A stretch of 64,000 bases of DNA, taken from the NCBI GenBank assembly GCA_021904315.1, contig CM038907.1, forward strand, positions 16,623,223-16,687,222, written 5' to 3'. Within the stretch, counting starts at the first letter, position 1. Each line of letters opens with the position of its first letter. This document shows positions 45,001 through 60,250 of the stretch, one piece after another. The DNA is from Sphagnum magellanicum (lineage: Eukaryota; Streptophyta; Sphagnopsida; Sphagnales; Sphagnaceae). Position numbers and translations under genes: made by a program. Under the pieces are notes generated by a model. That model did no database searches. It was not told where the DNA came from and saw only the letters and a list, made by a program, of their open reading frames with translations.

Positions 45001-48000
45001 AAAGGTTTGATGAATTTCATATTCTTTCTTTTTGAAGCATTTTTCTTACTCAGACATTTCAACATGAGGCATTTTCATAGGCACATCATTGATAGACACA
45101 ACATTACTAGAGGAAGAAGATGTAAGGTTAGAATTTTTAAAGATTAAAGCTCCCAAAAAAAACTTGTATTTGAAATTGGCAGGTGGTTGCAGAGGAGTCA
45201 TGGAAACTTGGAAGTGCTAAAACTACTAGTCTACCACCAACAAAATGACAAAAGAAACACAAGTTCAAGAAAACGCAACATAGTTCAAAGTCTAGATTCC
45301 AAACCCCTAATGAACAATCATCAAAAAATAACACAAAAAAAGAACATTGAACAACAAGTTCATTAAAATTTGAACTCCAGGGACTGAAATCTGAGACTAT
45401 AGTCTACAAGTTAGAAGATGTTGTGACTACATAGTGCATAATGCACATTGGATTTTGGAGTTTAACATAATTGCATAATGCAAGACCCAAGTTGCATAAT
45501 ACAAATTTTAGGAAAAAAAAAATCTATTTGCTAAAGAGTTGAAAATCAATATTTATTTTATTAGTGATGAATCATGATGTGCGCACATTGCTTATTGTTG
45601 TTGTTGTTGCACAATTGCAACATTTCAATTCTCCAAGTTGGATCAACATTTGTGATTTTCCATCACAAGTTGCATTTCAAGGTCACAATTTGCAAATCTC
45701 AATGTTGAAACCTAAATGATATAATACCTTACTACCCAACTTGTTGCTTCAAAATTGAGCAATGAACATCAACTGACATTTTGATTATCAAATGTTGAAT
45801 CTTGAATCTTGAACTGTTAATGGTCTTTGCACCATGCACATTGCAAACACAAGCATTGAAGGATGTTCAACAATAACCTTCAACAACAAGTTGTAACTTG
45901 TAAGCATTGAAGCCATGTTGCCATTGTTCATAAATTTTAGAGATTAGAGTGTGATTGAATAATCAAAGATTGGAAGGCAAAAGTTAGGTGAACAACTTGT
46001 TAGAATGAAATGTTATGTTGGCAAATGCTTGTGCTAAAGGGAAAATAGGCGGTGAAAGAAAAAAAAGGTTGGTTTGGTGATGGTGACCCTTGTCATAACT
46101 CAAATGCTTGTTGGTTAGAGGAATAACATCCATCAATGGATGTGGGAATCTTGTATTCTTGATCAATAGTCGAGATGGCTACAACCTTAAACCTAATAGG
46201 AGCAAGAGGGTGAAAGCAATAACACTTTGTTGTTAGATTTGACTATTTTGAGCCTTTTTTTTCCCAAAAAATTGCACTACAAAACCACTAGCTCCCTTGG
46301 CATGTTGGGGAATGGCTATAAATTGCCAAACAAAAAATCATTGATATAGATGATTCAAATTTCATTGTAAGTTTAAACACTTTACAAATTGTGCTCAAAA
46401 TGCACCTTAGTTTAGGCAAGCCATGTACATATATACATTGATATCTTTCTTGATGCAATATCTAGATCATGGGTGAAACTCATAATTACATGAATCTAAA
46501 CACTCAAACACCTTGCAAAGTTACTAATTAGGAGACAAACCTACAAAATTAGGGGAAAAATGATATATGGCATACCAATTTCAAATTTTCTTTTTGCAAA
46601 ATTTTCATGTAGCATAAGTTTTGATCATCCTTAATTAAGATTGATGATTTAACTAGATTTGGTTACAAACAAAAACCTGAAAGTAGAAAGATTTATGGAG
46701 CATTTGATTTTTTTGGCTATGTCCTACTAAAATATAATGTAGAATCTTGGTGATTTAGGGTTTTTGAAAAAGTTTAAATTTGACAATTAAAGACATTGAA
46801 AATCTTTGACTTGTTGCTATTTTGGGAAAAAAGTTCTCTAGGATTTAAAATTTCAACACAAGGAAATGTTCATGCCAATGTATTGGACTTGGATTTCCAA
46901 ACCATGTTGAGGTGTCCATGAGTTATAAAAAGGTGTTCATGTAAGTTACACTAAATCAAAAGAACATTCAGTGTGATTATAATGCTTATATTTTGCAAGT
47001 TATTACATGTTAAAATTTGTCAATAAAGACTTAGATTGAGTTTATTAGCTTGAGTATGTATATAATAGGTTATTTTTATGTATAATTCATAAATTGCAAG
47101 AGCTATGGACTTTTAAAGTTGAAAATTGAAGATTGCAATTTTTGCTTGTTAGTTAGACAACACGTCAATGGAACCAGATTTGAAAAGTTCTTCATCATGT
47201 CAATTGTAATAATTTAGTTATGGACTTTTTTCCATTGTAACAATAATGTCTTTTAAAAAGTATAATATGTCACATTTAAAATAAAATAATTTTATATTGT
47301 GATTGTGTACACATTTACATAAACAAAAGCTTTAGGTGGGCTTTAGTTAATAGGGGAAAGCAAATCAAAACCATTCTCAAGAACCATGTAATTCTTGCTT
47401 AGTCACCCCGAAAACTATGTAAAATAAACTTCAATGATGGAACCAGAATGTTTACCTTAGTGGCCTTAAAGATGATCAAATGGAGGCCCTCAACAATTTC
47501 CCACTAATATATATTTGTCCACTTCTTGGGATTGTGTGGGGCCTTTGAGAAGGGTGAAAACCTGATATATAGGACAACAAATTTATTAAATATTATTGTT
47601 CAACAAGTAGATGAATAGTAGATTCTATCGGATTTTCAACAATCGAATCTTCATTTTCAAAAATAAAACTTACCAACAATAGATTTTTTTGGTACACCAT
47701 GTCATGTGTCCTTATAACATTTCAGAATCATTTTCTTGTTAGCTTTGGACTTATGAAAATTCAAAATATCCAAAAAAACCCCCCAAAATATTGGACCACT
47801 TTTTCAAGTGTTCAATCACAATGGAAACACACTTCATGGATGTGATACATTTTGTTTTAAAAATTCAACAGAATAATATTGAAGGCATGAAACCAAAATT
47901 TTCATTTCTCAATTCTTGAGGAATTCCAAGTATTTGGTGTCCACTTTGAAAAAGTTCACAATAATTGACATAAAATTCATTACCTCAGAAGTCTAAACCA

Positions 48001-50369
48001 TAATTATAATATGCTTTCAAAGTTACAAATGAATAAAGTTTAGTTTTAAATGAATGTATTTACTTCCTGCTTCAATGAATTGAGTTTTGGTGCATATTAA
48101 CCAAAGATTCCAATCTTTACATGCAACCCTCAATTTTTGTGTTTATTTATCATGCTTTCATTCAAAATTCAAATTGAAATCTTTTGGTTTCATATTTTAG
48201 TAATTGATGCGTTTTTTGACAAAAGGGTGAAAGATTAGTGCAAATCGAATGTGTTTCCTGTGCCTTTCCCATGGGCCATACCATAAAATTTCAACTTATT
48301 CTACAATTATTTGTTACCTTTTAAAAGTATATAATTTCTTAAACATCAAGTGCAAACCATTTTTTCCCCCAAAATATCATGATACTTTTTTCACTTTATT
48401 TCCATTGCCCATGTGTATTTCCTAGGCTTGTCTTTGTCCATATGTTTATGGAAATAATTCTTTCTGCACAAGTATCTAGGCTTTCCCATAATGGGATTTT
48501 AGATTTTAAAATGGCACCAACTACAAACCCTTCTTCAAGAACTTTTTCTAGCAAGCCAAAGCTCTTGAAACTTCCTTGCATTATCTTTTCTTGATTTGAG
48601 GTGCTTTTATTTTTAGAGACATGATCATGATTGTGACAAAACTAGCTTTGTGGAGTGATAAGGGGTGCACTCTTTGGGGTGGAATTTTCAATAGTGATTA
48701 AGGCATGGTGTTAAACACTACATGAAGATTTTGATTATTCAAAATTATATCAACATCAGTAGTAAACAAGACAAAATCTTATCATGATCAACATTTTTGT
48801 TGGAATTGAAATACTTCACTCTCAAATTCACATGAAGTGTGAGGGGCTTCATTAGGTGTCTCATCAATTATCCATAGAATGGTACTTGCACAAAAACAAC
48901 AAAACTCATTCTTCTTCAATCCATGAAAATCCAAATTGACCAACTTCTCACCACCTTTGCACCCACAATTGACACGGCACCCAATCGGCAACTTTTACAA
49001 TCTACACAATAATGGTGGCTATTTGTGATAAGAGTAGGGGAGAATGGTGCAACATTTGTGAGTAATGGTGAAGTAAGAGCTCCTAGCTATGGTGATTGAT
49101 GTGAAGGAAAATAATGCAACTTGCTAACCATCCTACTTCAAAGCTGAGGTTACAATGGACAATCTAGATGTATACTTTCCATTACATCCAATAGTATCTT
49201 ACAACAATTGGGCCTTGAATCCTTTGGACCTTGTCTTGATCGGTGGCAACACTTAATTCCCAAGTTGCTTCATTATTGTTGAACCTTAAATTAAATTGAT
49301 GAATATTTTGCTAAAATTTGGCATTTTCATCCATATTTGACTTTGTGAACTATACTTAACCCTAACTTTTTACAAAAAATTTGGTTATATTTAGCCTTAA
49401 AAAACAGTGTTGTGTGAGTAATTTTGCCATTGGTTTTGTTGTGGAGTAATTTTTTTGAATAGAAACTAAGAAATTTCAAAACCCCTCATTAGTTATTTCA
49501 GCAATGAATGGTGTGCAAAAACTTTTGATTCATGTTAATGGATACATATGCTTTAAAATAATGTGGATCCATAATTTAAAATAATCCACATTTATACCTA
49601 AATTTGTCCAAATGTTTAAATAAAAAATTATTGACTGTGACACTTTTGATATTTAAGCATAATATAGATTTCAACATAACCCAATATATTTAGACACCTA
49701 AATATAAATAAGTCAAATTGTCTATATATGAACTATTTTTAATTGTGATACTTCAATATTTAATTAGAATATATTTAGTGATAAACATGGGGCATTCTAT
49801 GATGTGAAAATAGTTAATTCTATTTTCCCCATCAAAAGTTTAAATTCAAGACCTTACATTAAAGCTCTAGGCTAAAATTTGTGAGAAAAATAACTATCAT
49901 ACCTTCAATGTTGTGATTAATAATCATACAAGTTTTCCCTAATTGAATTGGGGTATAGAACTTACACTAAACAATAGTTCAGGGTATGATGTTTGGTTTA
50001 AGATTTAATATATTAAGAATGTGGTTTTCATTTTCAGAAATTGCAAATAAGGTGGTTATACCATATCCTTGGAAAATTTCTATCTATAACTTTCTTATAA
50101 ATATGAATTATGGGTCCCTCACACCATATCCAAATTTGTGTTATGCACAAAATTAACATTTGTCTAAATATGGGATTATGTCTAAATCAGCATGTTGTTT
50201 TAATATAAGTTATGCATAATTTAAAAATTTGCATAGTGTTGAAATCAAAAATCAAATGATAATCAACCAATAAATCCTATCCAGAACAATAGAAAAATTG
50301 TTCAGAATGTAATAAAGACTTAAATAATTGGACCATTAATAACACATGCCAACATCTTACTATTAATGA

Positions 50370-50560
50370 AGGTAGTTTGTTTGCTTTGTCACATTGAGAT
50401 CTCACAAACCACAACATCTTGTGCCCATGATCTTGGTCGCCTATATTGGGAAGCCTTGATGAGTATGAGTGCACAGAGGTGGTTTTCTAAATGTTTAGAC
50501 CTACAGTGTGGAAGTTATTGAACTTTGAATATCTTTAATTATTTGAAAAATTTAATAAAA
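50370..50560 (+). repeat. Dispersed repeat R2, distant copy
   Basis: GAAGGTAGTTTGTTTGCTTTG, TTGAGATCTCACAAACCACAA, GGGAAGCCTTGATGAGTA and TTTAGACCTACAGTG follow the same order as the 24.0-24.8 kb cluster. Confidence 0.55.
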
Positions 50561-50957
50561 TTTTACAAAATTACAAAAGCAATCAATATCATTTATTTGT
50601 GAACTTAAAAAAATGATAGAAAACAACATGTAGTATGAATGAATGTTATTTCTAGAGATGACAACATAGTGCAACCTTAATGCCTGAGCAAAAAAGGACA
50701 CAACAAACACAACATCAGTAGCCTTTTGAATGTAGATGATTTGTATTGGGATAGATAAGTTACTAGGGCCGTGTTTAATCAATCACTCACAACAGATATG
50801 ACGGACTTGAATAAGTCAAGACTCTGATGACTACCCACAACGAGATCACAATCCCACTCCGTATCTCCAGATTCTATTCATGTCACTAGAAAAGGCTATT
50901 TGTAGTATAGAGGATGAGGTAGGGAGTGGAGAAGGCATGGGAGATGTGGGGGATGGG

Positions 50958-51024
50958 GGAATAGGAGGAGCACCGAAAGGGAAGGGAGAAAGAGAGGGGA
51001 ATAGGACAGGCACCAAAAGGGAAG
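50958..51024. repeat. Direct repeat of about 28 bp within a purine-rich tract
   Basis: GGGAATAGGAGGAGCACCGA near 50958 and GGGAATAGGACAGGCACCAA near 50998, both followed by AAGGGAAG. The whole of 50915-51035 is almost entirely A and G on this strand. Confidence 0.65.
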
Positions 51025-51930
51025 AAGGGATAAAGAGTGTGAATTGAAGAGCTTAAGTTGAATTGAATTGGTACACACAATGGATATAGTAGGGGTATTT
51101 TTGTTCCATTTAACCTTCTCCTGGTTGGGGTGTTAAAATTAAAAGAGTAAATTAACCCGTTTAACTTTAAATTTATTCAACTTTAACTTATTAAACCCGT
51201 TTAACCTTACATTGAGCCATTTAGTTTAGACTTAGGGTGGAAAATTGGGTATTAAGATGACACCCAAATCATGGAGGATACTTTAATCTTTTGAAATCAA
51301 GGGGTTGAATCAACCTCCTTATTCCACCCTAAGTTGAAACCACATTTCAAAATATTTAATATATTTATTCCTTAAAATAATGTAACTGAAAGCATTTATC
51401 CCCTCCATGACACATGAGATAGATACCAGTATTGGGCAGTTATTAAATTTTTTTCATACTTTCCTGATTTGGTTCTCAAAATTTTTTAATTAAAAAACAG
51501 AAATGGTTCTCACATTTTGGCTCTTTATTTGTATTTTCCCTCATTCCTAACTAATTCAGTAAAAATATTTCAATTTTTAAGTATTCTCACTTTGGGCGAT
51601 TAAAACCCTCCAAAATCATTTGGTTTTAGAATTTCAAGATTCACTTTCTTGCAAAATCTTGCCAGTAAAAAGAAAGGCTTGCTTTGACAAGTGATATATA
51701 TATATATTATTTTTTTTCAATTTTCTAATGTTGTGTCATTGCCTAACATCCCAAGAGGGATTTAGAATTAAATAATGGCATGCTTCTAGAACATGCCTAA
51801 ATAGTAAAAGAACTAGTTTTTAAAATGGTACCAAACGAAAATGTGGCTTAAAAATTGAATTTCAGTTTTTTTTTCTTTTTTTGTAATTTGAAGACTTTTT
51901 ACAGGGATAAAGGGAATATTGTGACAGAAT

Positions 51931-52914
51931 CCATAAGGAAAAAGGTCTCATACATAGGTAGGTAGGAAAATAGGTAACTACTAAGTAAGTAGATGGTTTA
52001 TACATATGCAAGGGCTGTTTTTATTATCTACCTACCTACCTACTATCAACCTGCTTGTGGGTTGTTAGTGGGTAGGTAGGAAAAAAAAAGAAAAAAGTAA
52101 CCACCATGGTTAGCTAGGGAACTACAAGGATTTGGACAGATCATGGGAATGTCTGAGAATCAGGATGAAGAAAGCAGCAATCCAGCCACTATGATAACGT
52201 GCAGTAGGCTAGCAGCAAGCACCAGTGGCCTTTGTGCCATGGGCTGCCCATCCTGAAGCTCCATTAACCTTTAGGCACTGTTCCTAACCTAACCTACCTT
52301 TAACTATCTAACTTTGATGGCTAACTTTGGCCATCAACTTTCTCCCTACTTTCCACCTTTTCCAATTTAGCACTTAGAGAGTTCACTTGACTTTTTTTAT
52401 CTCTTAAAATAGAGCTTTATCTATGTAAATAGAGGACAAGCCTTTATGGCATTGCGTTGGGGGTGTATTGTGTGTCTCTTTTTTTTAACTTAGTTTCTTT
52501 TTCTTTTGACGCTTTAAAGGTCATAGAGTGTCACGATTGTGTGCAATTTATTGGCCTTGCCTACCAAGGCAAGGATATTGTGTTTCGATTCAGTATAGTG
52601 TATAGCAGCTTCAGGGATTTTGGCCCCAAGGTAGTAGGTTTATTTTTATATGAGGATATTTTATATTTTTATAGTTTTGAAAGATGATATTTTGACTTGT
52701 GTTGAAACTTGAGATTAGTTATAGAGTTGTGTTATCTTGAAGGATTTTGGCTAACCATGGTAATTACCTCAGTTGCTTTTTTTTTTCCTAGCTACCTACC
52801 TAGGTTGTTAGTAGGTAGGTAGTAAAAACAGCTCTCACCTATGTATAAACCATCTATTTACCTAGTAGTTACCTATTTTGCTAGGTATCTACCTATAGAT
52901 GAGACCTATATTCT
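51931..52914. mobile_element. Long inverted-repeat element upstream of the cytokinin oxidase gene
   Basis: Left arm 51944-52112 and right arm 52751-52906 are inverted copies. GGTCTCAT..ATAGGTAG, AATAGGTAACTACTA, AGATGGTTTATACATA and GCTGTTTTTA lead through a CTACCTACCTAC-rich middle and a poly-A/poly-T run to CCATGGTTAGC. Length and arm size would fit a non-autonomous Mutator-like or foldback element. ACAGAAT at 51924-51930 and 52915-52921 is a candidate 7-bp target duplication. The interior carries a reverse copy of dispersed repeat R1 and no transposase. Confidence 0.65.
52547..52752 (-). repeat. Dispersed repeat R1, copy 4 (inverted, truncated)
   Basis: On the plus strand TTGGCCTTGCCTACCAAGG, TATTGTGTTT, TTTTGGCCCCAAGGTAGTAG and CTTGTGTTGAAACTTGAGAT mirror copies 2 and 3. 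The remaining end is missing or replaced by the inverted-repeat arm. Confidence 0.65.
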
Positions 52915-53243
52915 ACAGAATTAATGATGGAGGTGAAACCAAATATTAACTCAGATGAGGTTCATCCACAACTGAGTACTTACAGGCATCCAGTGGATGA
53001 TGGTGCACTGTTGGAAGTGGCCGGAAACTGGGTGGCTAAAGTAAAGTAGGTTAAGTTAGTTGAAGTAAGTATGCACTGCTGATAGTAATAAGCTTACAAA
53101 GATTTATGGGGCTGGCGGTTGGGCAGCCCGTGAAAGAAAAGGAGATCGAGGCGCGCTGGAGGGCTGGAGGGCCCCCCCACCCACGCATGGACACTATTCC
53201 AAAGCATGTGGAACAACCAGAATCGCCACGAACACGATTCCGG

Positions 53244-53250
53244 TATAAAA
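53244..53250 (+). promoter_or_regulatory. TATA box of the cytokinin oxidase gene
   Basis: TATAAAA about 226 bp upstream of the start codon, in a GC-richer stretch, would put transcription start near 53275-53285. The inverted-repeat element ends about 330 bp upstream. Confidence 0.55.
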
Positions 53251-53324
53251 CAAACACAAGAACAACTCCACAATCCCATTACCATCACAAGGAAAGTCTC
53301 TTGAGAGTTGTGGTGAAGAGTTTT

Positions 53325-53345
53325 ATGCTGAGAACTTGCCTGTAG
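53325..53345 (+). promoter_or_regulatory. Short uORF in the predicted 5' UTR
   Basis: ATG followed by five sense codons and TAG (peptide MLRTCL). It ends 124 nt before the main ATG, downstream of the predicted transcription start, and could reduce or modulate translation. Confidence 0.4.
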
Positions 53346-53380
53346 GAGCTTGAGAAGATTCAGTTCTGATCAGAATTAGT

Positions 53381-53406
53381 GTTGTTGTTGTTGTTGTTGT
53401 TGTGGT
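53381..53406 (+). repeat. GTT microsatellite in the predicted 5' UTR
   Basis: About eight GTT/TTG units between the uORF and the main start codon; likely length-variable. Confidence 0.75.
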
Positions 53407-53469
53407 TGTACGGTCGTCTAGAGTGATTTTGTGGGTATTTTCAGAGAGCTCCCCAAGGAAGAGTCCATC

Positions 53470-56061
<2,592 letters not shown>

Positions 56062-56272
56062 TGATTCTTGCTTGTACATACAGCACCGAGAATGAATGAT
56101 GCCTTCAAAACTTAGCACCATTCATTTATGTCAATGAAGAAGCACATACACCACTGAGACATATTACATGATTGGAAGACTTTGGAAACTTTTTCTTCTA
56201 CAACCCATTGGACTGTGATTTGTGAAGGAGCTTGAGACTGTATGAAATTACCTGATCAATGTTGATTTCTTT

Positions 56273-56278
56273 AATAAA
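56273..56278 (+). terminator. CKX: Candidate poly(A) signal of the cytokinin oxidase gene
   Basis: AATAAA 212 bp after the stop codon in a T-rich context. Plant signals are loose, so other sites (for example AATGAA near 56090) are possible. Confidence 0.4.
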
Positions 56279-57901
56279 ATGTGTGATTGATTTCCAAATT
56301 CCTCTAGGAGGAGGTAGGTTGTTGGCAGCTAGACTTATCAATCCTGATGTACGAGCTGATATTGGATTCAAGGAATCTTGAGACACAAAAAACACTTTGT
56401 AACCTCAATTTGTATGTACTTTGCAGCTTGGGTCACTCAATTGCTTTGTTCAGAGATTTAAGGGCACAGCAGGAAGAATTCAAACTGTTGTAACTTTGTT
56501 GAGCTTTAAAAGATTCTCTTGCTTTTGAAATCTTGAACTAGTAGTGGAACCAAGAGAAAAGTGGACATATGTATGTGAATCTTTGTGTTGTTGTAATAGC
56601 CATGATGACAATTTCTCTCCATCATGGGCTTCCCAAATGCCAAAGGAAGTTTCTCTGGGAGTTATTCCTTGCATCTCAAGTGCAACATTTTAGGTCTTAA
56701 TTTTTTGGGCAATGCAAGCTTAGCTTCATTAATCCTTTCAAATATCTGGCCTGATATTATGTCCAACTGTTGTGTGAAGTCTTTAGCAGCTCCAGCACAA
56801 ACACTCCTACACTCCTCAACAACCATCAGCAACTTCTTTTGTGGGATCAATATGATTCGTGAACTCTGGTGACATTTGTTTGCAAGTGAACTGTGCACTT
56901 TGTGAGTACTATGTCTGCCAGTTTAATCAAATCATGATCAAAGCAAGATAATTGATCCATCCTTCAGCTTGCAATGGAACTGCAACACAGTGCCCACTGA
57001 GAACTCAGATTGCAGTGTGCACCAGAGGCTGCCACATAGAGTAAATTGATTCAAAGGTTTTGTGTATTCAACAAATATTATCTCTTGACTTCTTGATTGT
57101 GAAAGATGTATCCTGACACTCTGTTGATTCCTAGCTTAAGTCTGAGTCCGGATCATTATATAAGTCACAACTGTAATTTGATGTACTTCATGTTGGAGAT
57201 CACAATCTCCACACAGAACAAACACAACCAACTGGAAATGGGAATGTTGCCATAGTCCCTTTTCAAAAGGGTTTTTTACAGGGTTTCAAACTGAGAACAA
57301 TATCCTGTTCAAAGGGGTAGTAGGTACTTTCCACAAAACACTTGAGAGGACACTCACAGATCAGATGTTCTGATTATCCCATTGTGTTTGAACCTGAGAG
57401 TACAGGGTATATGTACTCGTAAAATGAAATCTGAATCTTCACTCACTGGCTATTGATGTCTTGACCTTGAGATGTGGAAAAACAAACAACTCTGTCACAA
57501 ATAAAACATTGCCCAAGAAATCCTGAAAGTCTGCTGAAAATATTTTTGGGGTGTGTATTATTCTTCTGTGTATAGTCTATTTTGCTTCTGTCTGGATGGA
57601 TATACTGCTGCTTGCAGCATGTCATTTGGACTACATATAACTCCATTCTCTTGAGAACTGGCATTGTACAGTCTTCAGCACCCAGCAGTGCTAATATTCC
57701 CTCCAACATAAAGCACCAGCAGAAATATTGTAGTGTATATGTGCATGTTATCAAGTAGAATCTGTCCTCCACAAAGGCCACGGCATCTCAGGTAGGATAA
57801 TGTCCTTACAGTGGGGAGTTCCGAAAGTAAGCATCCCTTGACTCAACAGTGCATTGTGTACCGAGGGAAAAAACGAAAAAAATTCTGTTAGTGCTTTACT
57901 C
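56279..57901. other. Intergenic DNA downstream of CKX, no supported gene
   Basis: Minus-strand frames at 56395-56198, 56674-56480 and 56898-56662 lie close together and could be remnants of one gene, but I recognise no domain. A further copy of the foldback F1 arm lies at about 57786-57832. Confidence 0.4.
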
Positions 57902-58005
57902 AGGGTAACATCCTCAGAGCAGGGCATTTCCGAAATAAGCATTCCTTGGCTCCACCTCTGGTAGGCACTTATTTCAGGAACGCCCCACTTCTCCAGTGTT
58001 ACCCT
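57902..58005. repeat. Foldback element F1, copy 2
   Basis: Left arm AGGGTAACATCC...GGGCATTTCCGAAATAAGC (57902-57940) pairs with right arm GGCACTTATTTCAGGAACGCCCC...GTGTTACCCT (57964-58005). The spacer CCTTGGCTCCACCTCTGG matches the spacer of copy 1. A lone arm in the left orientation lies at about 57786-57832. Confidence 0.6.
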
Positions 58006-60250
58006 ACAAGAAATTCATAATTCTCTGATACAATCTGAAGGAAGATGTTATACCCTTGTACCTCTAGTGGCTTCTTTCTCATATTCTTTGAGCTACTACC
58101 ACACTGGGATGAGAACCAAAAAGCCCCCATCCCCCATGTAGGTTTTCCAACTGAGTCTCAGGTACTTGCAGAAAACTTTCATCCCTGCCAACCTGCTGGG
58201 GGAAGTTCAAGAAAATGAAATTGCCCTTGCTAACCTGATCTGTGATTGTCATGTTTTCAAGCCCTTCCCGAGATTAAAGGAGCTTTTCTGCAAGTGCTTC
58301 ATATGGACTAGTGAGCAGGCCTCTATTCCTGGCACACCTACCCAATGTGATCCCCCAAGAAGGCCCAATCCTCAAAATTGATATTGAGCTGGAAAGCCAA
58401 ATGAGATGTAGAATCAGCCGTTGGGGGAATGCTAGGATTTGCCCTTAAAATGACAGAAAATGCCAGCTTTGATTCTAATGTATTCTGGAAAGCGTTGGGT
58501 ACAGGCCATTGTGAATGTGAGGGGCATGTGAGAAATTTGGACAAGCCTGGTATGGCAAGCCAAAATTTACGAACGGGCACAGTAAAATGTGTTGGTTACA
58601 GGCCCTGTACCCAGCACACTCCATAACATAATGGTTTTCATGATGTGCATAATTGGCATGTGGATTGGCAGAGTGGGCATGTGTATTTTGCACAATGGTG
58701 GTCAGGTACACCCCCAGAAGACTGTAAGTCGACTAAAAAGAGGCAGAGAAGGCAATATGAAACAATTATGTACATAGTGTGTGCTTTAAAAAGGACAATA
58801 CAAATGATAACTTATATGCAATCTCAACATGCATATCACCATTTGGATTTTGGGATTCAAAGTCTACATCATATTTCTGTGACCAATCAGTTGCATCGCA
58901 CCAAGTCTAACCCCCTGCAATAGTGGCCATTCCATTATCTGTCCAAACCACTATTCGCTTGAGTTCACTATTTGTCTTGCTCTACTTGGACATCTGATCA
59001 CCATCAAACAATGAATGCCCTACACAAGGTTGTTCAGGTGTGTAGCATGGAGATCTCGTTGCTGGATCCAAGTTGATCACAAAAACATCTATCATGTTTC
59101 AAAAGATGTTATCACTTCATGAAAAGTAAGTTGAACTCCAATACTTGGAACTGTTATAAGCATTCCAACAATATCCTATTGAACTAATTTAATATTCAAA
59201 ATGTTATATTCAACACCCTAGTGGTGAGTCAATGTGAACCATAAGGGATTTTTATTCTTCAACTTGTAAACTCAAAACTTGTGTGCAATAGAAATTGGAA
59301 GTGTCCATATTTGATTTATTAAACCAACAATCTAACTTAAGAAACGAGAACAAAGCTTTGAATTAACTTGTTGAAAGTCTACATATGTAACAATCAACTC
59401 ATGTGATTGTTAGGAACATCACCATCATGAAAGGGATTTGGGATACTCATGCCAAACATCACATTGATATAAGACTAGTTAACAAGTAAAACCATCTTTC
59501 CATGAATCAAAAAAATGTCAAATCATGATCAAAACTACATTATTTATTACATATGCATGTGTGGTGCCATTTTAATAGCATGTTAATCATGGCAAGTTAT
59601 GTTTTATGATTAATATGGATGTTGAAAATCTAAATTAAATCATTAAATCTTTCAATTTTGAATTTTGGTTTGAGCAAAAGACCTTTAAAATTGAACAAAT
59701 GTTTTGTTAAACATGATTCTTTTCACAAATGGCCCTTTAATTTTCATAATACAAATTTTGAAAGCTCATTTTAATAATAATAATAATACAGGACTATTAT
59801 ATATGCCTAAAAACATTCAAAATACAAGAAATTTGTAACTTGATGTTTTTCAAAAAATTGAAATTTATGGTCGGTTAAGTTCATGATTCCTTTACAACAT
59901 GTAAATATGGTGCAATGTATATGGTGTTTTTAAAAAATTGTAAATTGTAATGTACAATAAATTAAAATTCAAAGTATTTAACATGTTTTAACATGATTTA
60001 AAATTGTGATCATTTTTAAAGATGAAACAAAAGAATTTAACAAAATTTGTACATTTTTGAGAATTCATATTTACCCATAAATGATCAATAACACAAAACA
60101 TGTGATATATTGGGAAAACTATAAATATTTTGAATAAAAAAATGCCAAATATTTCATAATTTCATTCAAAAATAATTTTCTATCATTTTTTTTTTCAAAA
60201 AAATTATAATCCTTCATGAAAAATAAACACGTTGGCTAATGGAAACATGC
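58006..60250. other. Intergenic stretch with one imperfect foldback
   Basis: An imperfect inverted repeat (TTGGGTACAGGCC near 58495 against GGCCCTGTACCCAGC near 58600, extending inward for about 50 bp) spans 58490-58620. From 59100 on the sequence is strongly AT-rich with no gene. Confidence 0.45.

Larger units (their letters stand above)
45001..51930. other. AT-rich intergenic stretch, no supported gene
   Basis: Short frames only. Holds a diverged R2 unit (50370-50560), a purine-rich tract with a 28-bp direct repeat (50958-51024), repeated AACCCGTTTAAC motifs (51157-51210), and an AT dinucleotide run near 51695. Confidence 0.45.

Noticed and set aside
53431..53469. N-terminal extension of CKX from an upstream GTG
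   Set aside because: Plant translation rarely starts at GTG; the ATG at 53470 is followed directly by the expected signal sequence.
56480..56898. Minus-strand gene downstream of CKX
   Set aside because: Two adjacent frames could be exons, but I see no recognisable domain or convincing splice sites.
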